A stretch of 46,458 bases of DNA from Candidatus Omnitrophota bacterium (GTDB lineage Bacteria > Omnitrophota > Gorgyraeia > Aquiviventales > Aquiviventaceae), in assembly GCA_016180575.1 (NCBI GenBank), contig JACPAY010000016.1, forward strand, positions 1 to 46,458. Reading direction: 5' to 3'. The position numbers and the translations under genes are program-made. Below the pieces are notes generated by a model. It saw only the letters and a list, made by a program, of their open reading frames with translations, was not told the origin of the DNA and did no database searches. Shown one piece after another: positions 14,179 to 20,344 of the stretch; positions within the stretch are counted from its first letter, which is position 1, and each line of letters begins with the position of its first letter.

Positions 14179-14805
14179 ATGTGGCACTGGTTCCTCAAGG
14201 GCGGGCCGGTCATGTGGCCCCTGCTGCTCTGCTCGGTCATCGCGCTCGGGGTCATCCTGGAGCGCCTGACGTTCTGGATGCAGGAGCGCAGGACCCAGGA
14301 CACCGGCCTCGTGCACAGGCTGCTCCACCTCACCGAGCGGGGGCTCTTTGATGAGGTGGCCGCCGCCGCGCGGGGCACGCGCGATGCGGTCGCGCGCATC
14401 CTCGTCAACGGGCTGAGCCATCACCACTTCTCCCTCGAGGGCGCCTTGGAGGTGGCGGTCAACGCCGAGCTCAAGCGCATGAAGCGGTACCTGGGCGTGC
14501 TGGACACCATCATCACCGTGGCGCCGCTGCTGGGGATCTTCGGGACCGTCACCGGCATCCTCGTCGCCTTCGGCGCCCTGGAAGGGCGCATCCCCGACCC
14601 CAAGGTGGTGGCCTCGGGGATCGCCCAGGCGGTCATCACGACGGTGGCGGGCCTGGCGATCGCGATCCCGACCGTCGTGGCCTACAACTACTTCTGCGCG
14701 AAGGTCGAGGACGCATCCGGCCGCATCTCCACGCATGTGTCGAACTTCCAGATCCTCTACCAGAAGGGCAAGGCGAAGAATGCAGGTGAACCCATTTCCG
14801 TTTAA
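14179..14805 (+). CDS. exbB: ExbB/TolQ/MotA-type proton channel subunit
   Basis: 208 residues with three membrane segments: ~10-30 (PVMWPLLLCSVIALGVILERL), ~112-138 (DTIITVAPLLGIFGTVTGILVAF) and ~150-175 (AQAVITTVAGLAIAIPTVVAYNY). The GIFGTVTGI and TTVAGLAIAIP stretches are the conserved MotA_ExbB core. It works with ExbD and TonB in the inner membrane to energise the adjacent receptor. It starts 5 nt after the receptor stop and overlaps exbD by 26 nt. Confidence 0.93.
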   Translation: MWHWFLKGGPVMWPLLLCSVIALGVILERLTFWMQERRTQDTGLVHRLLHLTERGLFDEVAAAARGTRDAVARILVNGLSHHHFSLEGALEVAVNAELKRMKRYLGVLDTIITVAPLLGIFGTVTGILVAFGALEGRIPDPKVVASGIAQAVITTVAGLAIAIPTVVAYNYFCAKVEDASGRISTHVSNFQILYQKGKAKNAGEPISV

Positions 14806-15190
14806 GCGGCGCGCGCGGATCGAGATGGTGCCGCTCATCGACATGTTTTTTCTCCTGCTGGTGTTTTTCATCTTCGGCGTCTTCTCCATGACGGTGCAGC
14901 AGGGGATGGCGGTGGAGCTGCCCTCCGCCGCCACCGGGACCCCGGTGAAAGAGGAGGGGCCGACCGTCTCGCTCACCGCGGACGGCTCGCTCTTCCTGAA
15001 CCAGGATCCGGCGACGCTTGAGGCGCTGGCCGCCGCGCTGCGCGAGGAAGCCCAACGCCCGTCCATGCCGGTCGTGGTGATCAACGCCGACCGCCAGGTG
15101 CCGCATGGACGGGTCATGACGGTCCTGGACGCCGTCCGCCAGGCCGGGCTGCAGCGCGTGTCCTTCCACACCACCCCCGAGCAGCCATGA
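14780..15190 (+). CDS. exbD: ExbD/TolR biopolymer transport protein
   Basis: 136 residues from ATG 14780, chosen because MQVNPFPFKRRARIEMVPLIDMFF is the usual short basic N-terminus followed by the single membrane helix with its essential Asp in PLIDMFF. The periplasmic domain (VSLTADGSLFLN, VVINADRQVPHGRVMTVLDAVRQAGLQRV) is typical. It overlaps exbB by 26 nt and tonB by 4 nt, indicating tight translational coupling. Confidence 0.93.
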   Translation: MQVNPFPFKRRARIEMVPLIDMFFLLLVFFIFGVFSMTVQQGMAVELPSAATGTPVKEEGPTVSLTADGSLFLNQDPATLEALAAALREEAQRPSMPVVVINADRQVPHGRVMTVLDAVRQAGLQRVSFHTTPEQP

Positions 15191-15735
15191 CCGCGGAGCT
15201 GAAGTGGGCCATCAGCCTCTCCCTCGGTGCGCACGCGGCGTTCTTGACCGGGCTGCCGGTCAGCGGCCGCGTGGCGTTTGACGTGGAGCGGGCGCCGACG
15301 AGCCTGGAAATTGTCGTGGTGGCGCCCCCGCCGCGCTCCCTGCCGGAGCCCGCCCCCGCAGCGCCTGAGCCCTCGGTCGTCGTCCCCGAGGAACCGGACC
15401 CCGCGCCGCAGACGGTCATCGCCCCCGAGCAGCGGGGGGTGTTGACCGAGGTGCTGCCGCAGTACCTGCGCAACCCGGCGCCGGTCTATCCCCGCCTCGC
15501 GCGCGAGCGCGGCGAGGAAGGGACCGTCGTGCTGGATGTCGAGGTGCTCCCCTCCGGGCGGTGCGGTACGCTTCGGGTGCTCGAATCGTCAGGGCACGCG
15601 CTCCTCGATGAGGCGGCGGCGCGCGCGGTGCGGGGGTGGCGGTTCAAGCCCGCCGCGCGGTGGGGACGCGCCATCGCCGTGTGGGTGGAGATCCCCGTCA
15701 CCTTCCGGCTGATCGACGCCAAGGGGAGCTTCTGA
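15187..15735 (+). CDS. tonB: TonB energy transducer
   Basis: 182 residues: an N-terminal membrane anchor, a Pro/Glu-rich periplasm-spanning region (residues ~50-80) and a C-terminal TonB domain (PVYPRLARERGEEGTVVLDVEVLPSG..., LDEAAARAVRGWRFKPA). The Cys in GRCGTLRVLESSG is unusual but not disqualifying. It starts by an ATGA overlap with exbD and ends with a TGATG overlap to the permease, so receptor, energiser and permease are made as one unit. Confidence 0.92.
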   Translation: MTAELKWAISLSLGAHAAFLTGLPVSGRVAFDVERAPTSLEIVVVAPPPRSLPEPAPAAPEPSVVVPEEPDPAPQTVIAPEQRGVLTEVLPQYLRNPAPVYPRLARERGEEGTVVLDVEVLPSGRCGTLRVLESSGHALLDEAAARAVRGWRFKPAARWGRAIAVWVEIPVTFRLIDAKGSF

Positions 15736-16565
15736 TGTGGGACGGGACGGTGATGGCCACGCTGCTGGTGGTCTTCCGGGAGACGCTGGAGGCCGGCCTC
15801 ATCGTCGGCATCATCCTGACCGTGCTGGCGCGCCTGCGGGCGATGCGCTACGCCCCGAACGTGTGGAGCAGCGTCTTCCTGGCCGTGGGGCTGAGTCTCG
15901 CGGCGGGATGGGCGCTCAGCCTGGCCACCCAGGCGACCCAAGGGCAATGGGAGAAGGGGATCGAGGGGGTCATCTCCTTGGTGGCCTGCGGGGTGCTGAC
16001 GCACATGATCTTCTGGATGGACCGGCAGGCGAAGCGCATCCGTCCCGAGATCGAGCTGCGCGTCGAGACCGCCGTGAGCCGGCAGGAGCTGGCGGCGATC
16101 ATGCTGCTGCCGTTTCTGGCGGTGCTGCGAGAGGGAGCCGAGACGGTCCTCTTCCTCAAGGCGGTCGCCATCCAGAACTCCGGCGCCGTTTCCCTCGCCG
16201 GCGGCCTGCTGGGCGGGGCGCTGGCGGTGGCCGTGACCGCACTCATCTTCGTCGGCGGCCGGCGCGTCCCGCTGAAGCCGCTCTTCCGCACGACCGGCGT
16301 CGTCCTCCTCCTGGTCGCGGCCGGGATGCTCGCCTACGGCATCCACGAGCTGGAGGAGCTCGGCTGGATCCCTCAGCTCGTCTATCCGGTCTGGAACATC
16401 AACCACGTCCTCAACGAGAAAGAGGGGCTGGGGTCCTTCCTGAAGGCGCTCTTCGGCTACAACGGCAATCCCTCGCTGACCGAGGTCGCAGCCTACGTGG
16501 CCTACCTGGCCGTGGTGATGGGGCTGCTGCGGCGCACGTCCCCCCTGCCGGCCGACAGCCGGTAA
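15735..16565 (+). CDS. FTR1-family iron permease
   Basis: 276 residues from ATG 15735, the only start that avoids translating tonB out of frame. There are about seven hydrophobic segments. Both REXXE-type iron motifs are visible: FRETLEAGL in the first helix (R and the two E) and LREGAETVLF in the fourth. The family moves iron across the inner membrane in EfeUOB and FetMP systems. No EfeO, EfeB or periplasmic chaperone gene is here; instead the partner is a TonB-dependent receptor, giving an outer-to-inner membrane route in one operon. Confidence 0.9.
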   Translation: MWDGTVMATLLVVFRETLEAGLIVGIILTVLARLRAMRYAPNVWSSVFLAVGLSLAAGWALSLATQATQGQWEKGIEGVISLVACGVLTHMIFWMDRQAKRIRPEIELRVETAVSRQELAAIMLLPFLAVLREGAETVLFLKAVAIQNSGAVSLAGGLLGGALAVAVTALIFVGGRRVPLKPLFRTTGVVLLLVAAGMLAYGIHELEELGWIPQLVYPVWNINHVLNEKEGLGSFLKALFGYNGNPSLTEVAAYVAYLAVVMGLLRRTSPLPADSR

Positions 16566-16583
16566 CGCTCGTCCCCCCGCTCG

Positions 16584-16592
16584 TGCTATAAT
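16584..16592 (+). promoter_or_regulatory. Extended -10 promoter of nadE
   Basis: TGC followed by consensus TATAAT (16587-16592). No -35 match is seen at the usual distance. The start at about 16599 leaves a ~19-nt leader without a Shine-Dalgarno match before the ATG at 16618. Confidence 0.6.
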
Positions 16593-16617
16593 AACGATCT
16601 TTCCCCTCTTCTTGACG

Positions 16618-18435
16618 ATGGCCGCGCTGCGCCTGGCCCTGGCTCAACTGAACGTGACGGTGGGGGACCTGGACGCCAACCGGCGCCTCATCGAGGAGGC
16701 CATCCACCGGGCGCAGGCCTGGCGGGCCGACCTCGTGGTGGTGCCGGAGCTGGCGGTCACGGGCTACCCCCCGGAAGACCTGCTGCTCAAGCCGCAGTTC
16801 ATCGAGGCCAACGCGCGGGTCCTCGAGCGGTTGAGCCCCGCCTCCCGGGGGCTGGTGGCGCTCGTCGGGTTCGTGGACCGCGACCGCCAGGGGCGGCTCC
16901 ATAACGCGGCGGCGGTGCTGGCCGGCGGCCGCCGGGTGGCGACATACCACAAGCAATGGCTGCCCAACTACGGCGTCTTCGACGAGAAGCGCTACTTCAC
17001 CGCCGGCGCCGGATCGCTCGTGCTCATGGTGGGCGGCGTGCGGGTAGGGGTGACCATCTGCGAGGATCTCTGGGAGGAGGCGCCGTGCCGCGCGCTGGGG
17101 GCCTTGGGCGCGCAGGTCGTCGTGAATCTGTCTTCCAGTCCCTACCACGCGGGCAAGCTGCGGGTGCGGGAGCGGCTCTTCGCCCGCCGGGCCCAAGAGA
17201 ACCGGCTGGCGATCGCCTACTGCAACCTCGTCGGGGGGCAGGATGAGCTCATCTTTGACGGCGCAAGCCTCATCCTGGATGCCCGCGGCCGTGAGCGCAT
17301 CCGGGGCGCCCAGTTCCGGGAGGACATGGTGCTGATGGATCTTGAGCCGCCGCAGATGGGTCCGGGGCGGCCGTCCCGTGCGGCCCGCGGAGCCGCGCGG
17401 GTGGTGCCGCTCTCGCGCGCCCTGACGGAGCGGCCGCGCCTGCGCCTGGCGCGGGCCAGGCGGCTGTTGCCGGTCGAGGAGGTCTACGAGGCGCTGACGC
17501 TGGGCGTGCGGGACTATGTCCGGAAGAACGGGTTTTCCACCGTCGTGCTGGGGCTCTCCGGCGGGGTGGATTCCGCCCTGACCGCGTGCATCGCCGCAGA
17601 CGCCTTGGGGCCGGCCGAGGTGCGGGCGGTCGTGATGCCCTCGCGCTTTTCCTCATCCGCCACCCAGGCGGATGCCCGGCGGGTGGCCAAGGCGCTCGGC
17701 ATCGAGGTGCTGGAGATCCCCATCGAGCCGATGTTCCGGGCGTACCTGGAGACGCTCCAGCCGCATTTCGGCACCCGCGCCCCGGACGTGGCCGAGCAGA
17801 ACCTCCAGGCCCGCGTCCGCGGGACGCTGCTGATGGCGCTCTCGAACAAGTTCGGGTGGCTGGTGCTGACGACCGGCAACAAGAGCGAGACGGCGACGGG
17901 CTACACGACGCTCTACGGCGACATGGCGGGGGGCTTTGCGGTCATCAAGGACGTGCCCAAGACGCTGGTCTACGAGCTGGCGCGGTTCCGCAACCGGCGG
18001 GCCCGCCCCGGCGATCGCGAGCCCGCCCCGGCCTTCGGCCGCGTCGGGCCGGGGAGGCGGGCCGGGGGCCCGGGCGTGCCCATCCCGGCCAGCGTCCTTG
18101 CGCGCGCCCCGTCGGCGGAGCTGGCCCCGAACCAGACCGACCAGGACACCCTGCCGCCGTACAGCCTGCTGGACCGCCTCCTCAAGGCATACGTCGAGGA
18201 GGATCAAAGCCTGCGCGCGATCCTGGCGCGCCTGCCTGCCGCGCTACCGTGGGGTACGACTGGCGCGGCGCAGGCAGGCAATCGGGTGGATCCGGCGGTG
18301 GCTCAGCGGGTCATCGCGATGGTGGACCGCTCCGAGTACAAGCGGCGCCAGGGGCCGCCGGGCATCAAGATCACGCCCAAGGCGTTCGGGAAGGACCGCC
18401 GGATGCCGATCACGAACCGGTTTCACCAGAGCTGA
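16618..18435 (+). CDS. nadE: Glutamine-dependent NAD+ synthetase with two in-frame inserts
   Basis: 605 residues. The N-terminal nitrilase-type glutaminase has the catalytic trio: Glu in VVPELAVTGYPPEDLL, Lys in YHKQWLPNYGVFDE and Cys in GVTICEDLWEE. The C-terminal synthetase has the ATP pyrophosphatase loop LGLSGGVDSAL, then LTTGNKSETATGYTTLYGDMAGGF and the end segment EYKRRQGPPG...KDRRMPITNRF. It is ~45 residues longer than usual. The surplus is two GC palindromic stretches, at residues ~462-486 and ~538-554, both in frame. ATG 16618 is preferred over TTG 16612. It makes NAD from deamido-NAD; a nicotinate phosphoribosyltransferase of the same pathway is at the right end of the window. It overlaps the next gene by 1 nt. 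Confidence 0.93.
   Translation: MAALRLALAQLNVTVGDLDANRRLIEEAIHRAQAWRADLVVVPELAVTGYPPEDLLLKPQFIEANARVLERLSPASRGLVALVGFVDRDRQGRLHNAAAVLAGGRRVATYHKQWLPNYGVFDEKRYFTAGAGSLVLMVGGVRVGVTICEDLWEEAPCRALGALGAQVVVNLSSSPYHAGKLRVRERLFARRAQENRLAIAYCNLVGGQDELIFDGASLILDARGRERIRGAQFREDMVLMDLEPPQMGPGRPSRAARGAARVVPLSRALTERPRLRLARARRLLPVEEVYEALTLGVRDYVRKNGFSTVVLGLSGGVDSALTACIAADALGPAEVRAVVMPSRFSSSATQADARRVAKALGIEVLEIPIEPMFRAYLETLQPHFGTRAPDVAEQNLQARVRGTLLMALSNKFGWLVLTTGNKSETATGYTTLYGDMAGGFAVIKDVPKTLVYELARFRNRRARPGDREPAPAFGRVGPGRRAGGPGVPIPASVLARAPSAELAPNQTDQDTLPPYSLLDRLLKAYVEEDQSLRAILARLPAALPWGTTGAAQAGNRVDPAVAQRVIAMVDRSEYKRRQGPPGIKITPKAFGKDRRMPITNRFHQS
18001..18062. repeat. In-frame GC palindrome within nadE, insert 1
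   Basis: GCCCGCCCCGGC occurs as a direct repeat at 18001-18012 and 18021-18032. The second copy pairs with GGCCGGGGAGGCGGGC (18047-18062) through a 3-nt bulge. It encodes an Arg/Pro/Gly-rich stretch between the conserved RFRNR and PIPASVL segments. Confidence 0.6.
18230..18279. repeat. In-frame GC palindrome within nadE, insert 2
   Basis: GCCTGCCTGCCGCGC (18230-18244) pairs with GCGCGGCGCAGGCAGGC (18263-18279) with a 2-nt bulge. It encodes LPAALPWGTTGAAQAGN in the helical region before the conserved DRSEYKRRQ motif. Confidence 0.65.
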
Positions 18436-19121
18436 TGTACCGCGTCCTCCTCATCACCGACGACTGGCCGCGGAAGAAGCCGCTGAAGTCCGAGCTGCTG
18501 GAGCGCGGGTTCTCGGTGACGCCGGCGGCCTCCGCCGAGGTCTTCCGGGACGAGTTCGCCCCGCCCGACCACCTCGACGTGGTCGTCGCGGACCTTGAGC
18601 GGTGCGCGACGGAAGGCGCGAAGCTCTGCCACGCCCTGCGGCGGGAGCGGCCCTTCAAGGAGCTGCCGCTGGTCCTCCTCGTGACGGAGGAGCAGCTGGG
18701 GCGGATCGACTTCGGGCTGGGCATGGACGACTACCTCACCCTGCCGGTGAGCGCCAAGCGCCTCGCGGAGCGGCTCAACTTCCTCGTCTGGAAGCTCCAC
18801 CGGGTCTCGCTCAAGAACGGCTTCTCGCTGGGCGAGCTCGTCATCGATTTCGAGCGCTACGAGGTGCGCGTGAAGGGCGCGCCCATCGACCTGACGTACA
18901 AGGAGTTCGAGCTGCTGAAGTTCCTCGCCACCCATCCCGGCAAGCCGTTCACCCGGGAGATCCTCCTCGATAAGGTCTGGGGGTATGACTACTACGGCGG
19001 CACCCGCACCGTGGACGTCCACATCCGGCGCCTGCGCGCCAAGATCGAGCTGGGCGGGGCCGCCTACATCGAGACCGTCCGGAACGTCGGGTATAAGTTC
19101 CTCGCCCCTCCCGAGCCGTAG
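18435..19121 (+). CDS. OmpR/PhoB-family response regulator with altered receiver
   Basis: 228 residues. The receiver domain (1-120) keeps the acidic pair D9-D10 and the phospho-acceptor D53 (VVVADLE). The normally invariant Lys is Leu103 (DYLTLPVSAK rather than DYLTKP), so phosphorylation signalling may be altered. The C-terminal winged helix (~130-228: FSLGELVIDFERYEVRVKGAPIDLTYKEFELLKFL, RTVDVHIRRLRAKIE, IETVRNVGYKF) is canonical. There is no histidine kinase beside it. It overlaps nadE by 1 nt. It is one candidate, with the lone winged-helix gene at 23068, for binding the 11-nt repeat arrays. Confidence 0.9.
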   Translation: MYRVLLITDDWPRKKPLKSELLERGFSVTPAASAEVFRDEFAPPDHLDVVVADLERCATEGAKLCHALRRERPFKELPLVLLVTEEQLGRIDFGLGMDDYLTLPVSAKRLAERLNFLVWKLHRVSLKNGFSLGELVIDFERYEVRVKGAPIDLTYKEFELLKFLATHPGKPFTREILLDKVWGYDYYGGTRTVDVHIRRLRAKIELGGAAYIETVRNVGYKFLAPPEP

Positions 19122-19131
19122 CCTCCGCTTC

Positions 19132-19161
19132 TTGTTTTTCTCGCCATCCGTCAGGTATACT
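19132..19161 (+). promoter_or_regulatory. Promoter of the structured leader RNA
   Basis: TTGTTT 19132-19137, an 18-nt spacer, then TATACT 19156-19161. The predicted start is about 19168, 14 nt before the first paired strand of the leader RNA. Confidence 0.5.
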
Positions 19162-19181
19162 TCCAGTAACAAGAGGCAAGA

Positions 19182-19289
19182 GACCCTCGAAACGCCACAC
19201 CCGGAGCAATCCGGGGCCGGAAAACCACAGTTCCGATATCAGATACCCGCGGGTATCTGATATCGGGAGGCTGGGTTGCCGAAAGGGTC
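19182..19289 (+). promoter_or_regulatory. Candidate GEMM/c-di-GMP-I-like riboswitch aptamer
   Basis: P1 is GACCCT (19182-19187) with AGGGTC (19284-19289). A CCCGGA-GCAA-TCCGGG hairpin with a GNRA loop (19200-19215) corresponds to P1b. GCCACACC before it and GGCCGGAAAACCAC after it align with the GGCAAACC and GGGACGCAAAGCC segments of the GEMM consensus. The 3' part AGGCTGGGTTGCCGAA resembles UAGCCGGGUUGCCGA. G20, A47 and C92 equivalents appear present. The remaining arm is a perfect 34-nt palindrome (19233-19266), a family C repeat. Downstream are prepilin-like genes, a common setting for this class. The alignment was done by eye and the core departs from consensus at several positions, so the ligand is inferred. 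Confidence 0.5.
19231..19266. repeat. Family C palindrome within the leader RNA
   Basis: CCGATATCAGATACCCG (19233-19249) and CGGGTATCTGATATCGG (19250-19266) form a perfect palindrome preceded by AGTT, matching the AGTTCC flank of the copies at 3258 and 41863. It occupies the variable hairpin of the aptamer without disturbing the pairing around it. Confidence 0.9.
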
Positions 19290-19296
19290 GGCCGAG

Positions 19297-19342
19297 CCGG
19301 GTTCGAGGGTCAGGCAGGACCCTTGGAGCGCCCGGCAATTTT
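19297..19342 (+). terminator. Intrinsic terminator competing with an antiterminator
   Basis: The outer stem is CCGGG (19297-19301) with CCCGG (19331-19335) and the inner stem AGGGTC (19306-19311) with GACCCT (19318-19323), followed by TTTT (19339-19342). TTCGAGGGTC (19302-19311) can instead pair perfectly over 10 bp with GACCCTCGAA (19182-19191), the 5' strand of P1. Aptamer P1 and the antiterminator are therefore mutually exclusive, and ligand binding would favour termination. The U-tract is short. Confidence 0.55.
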
Positions 19343-19353
19343 GTTGAGGGGGA

Positions 19354-19854
19354 ATGGCACACCGGATGCGATCGCGCGGGATGACGCTGGTGGAGGTCAT
19401 GGTCGGCACCGCGGTGCTGGTCACCGGGGGCGGCGCGCTCCTGCTGGGCATGCACTACGCCCTGGTCCAATCGGATTACCTGAATCACACGCAGATCGCG
19501 CTCCAGGCCGCCCAGGGGGAGCTTGAGCGGCTCACCGGCGAGGCCTTCGGCACGCTGGCCACCGGCGCCGCGTACAATGGCGCCCGGCAGAGCGGCCAGC
19601 TCGCGGCCATCAACAACGCGGAGCTGCCTGGGGCGGCGCTGGGAATCCAAATCAAGACGTTCCCTGCCGGCACACCCTGGACGACGGCGACGCTGCTCGA
19701 CCTGCACGTGGCGGCCTGCTGGACTTCGCGCGGCCGCCGGATCGGAGAAGACCAGAACTGCAACGGGGTCCTGGACGTGGGGGAAGATGCCAATGGCAAC
19801 GGGTGGATCGACTCGCCTGCGATGGTCAGCACGCGGGTCGCCACAGATGGCTGA
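19354..19854 (+). CDS. Type IV prepilin-like protein (PilV/GspI-like)
   Basis: 166 residues. The N-terminus is a class III prepilin signal: a short basic leader, then RG|MTLVEVMVGTAVLV with Gly at -1 and Glu at +5, followed by the hydrophobic stalk. Near the C-terminus DQNCNGVLDVGEDANGNGWID has the spacing of calcium-binding DxNxNG loops. GAGGGGG (19346-19351) is a good ribosome-binding site just after the terminator. It is probably a minor pseudopilin processed by a prepilin peptidase not in this window. First gene of a four-gene cassette under the leader RNA. Confidence 0.85.
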   Translation: MAHRMRSRGMTLVEVMVGTAVLVTGGGALLLGMHYALVQSDYLNHTQIALQAAQGELERLTGEAFGTLATGAAYNGARQSGQLAAINNAELPGAALGIQIKTFPAGTPWTTATLLDLHVAACWTSRGRRIGEDQNCNGVLDVGEDANGNGWIDSPAMVSTRVATDG

Positions 19855-20344
19855 CATGGACCGCTTGGGGTTCACCGCGCTCGAGCTGGTCATCGCCACC
19901 GGCGTGGTGTTCGGCGTCATGGGCGGCCTGATGCTGATGACGACCGACGCGGGCAACCGGGTGTGGGCGCGGACGGATTCGCAGGTGGCCACCATGACGG
20001 CGGCGCAAATGGTCTTGAACCGGATGCGGGAAGACCTCCACGCGGCCTCGCTCGCCTCGCTCTCCGAGGAGGAACTGGGGTGCGATCCCGGCGCCATCTC
20101 GTTCCGGCGGGCCTCCGACGGAGTGGTCATCCGCTATCAGCTGGATGCCGCGGCGGGGACGATCCGCCGCACGGTGGGCGCGGCGACCAGCGTGCTCGCG
20201 CCGAACGTCTCGGCGATGACCTTCCCGACCTGCGACGCCGCCACCGGGGTGGTGCGCGTGGCGCTCACCACGCGCGTCGCACCGCGGCGGTTTCCGACGG
20301 CCACGCACATCGTGGAATCGCAGATGAGGGTCCAGAACCCATGA
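19847..20344 (+). CDS. Type IV prepilin-like protein (PilW/GspJ-like)
   Basis: 165 residues from ATG 19847 (ATG 19856 also possible). The leader MADMDRLG is cut before FTALELVIATGVVFGVMGG, with Glu at +5. The remaining ~130 residues include VLNRMREDLHAASL and ISFRRASDGVVIRYQLD, typical of PilW/GspJ-like minor pilins. It overlaps the upstream prepilin by 8 nt and the next gene by 4 nt, so the three are translated as a unit. Confidence 0.85.
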   Translation: MADMDRLGFTALELVIATGVVFGVMGGLMLMTTDAGNRVWARTDSQVATMTAAQMVLNRMREDLHAASLASLSEEELGCDPGAISFRRASDGVVIRYQLDAAAGTIRRTVGAATSVLAPNVSAMTFPTCDAATGVVRVALTTRVAPRRFPTATHIVESQMRVQNP

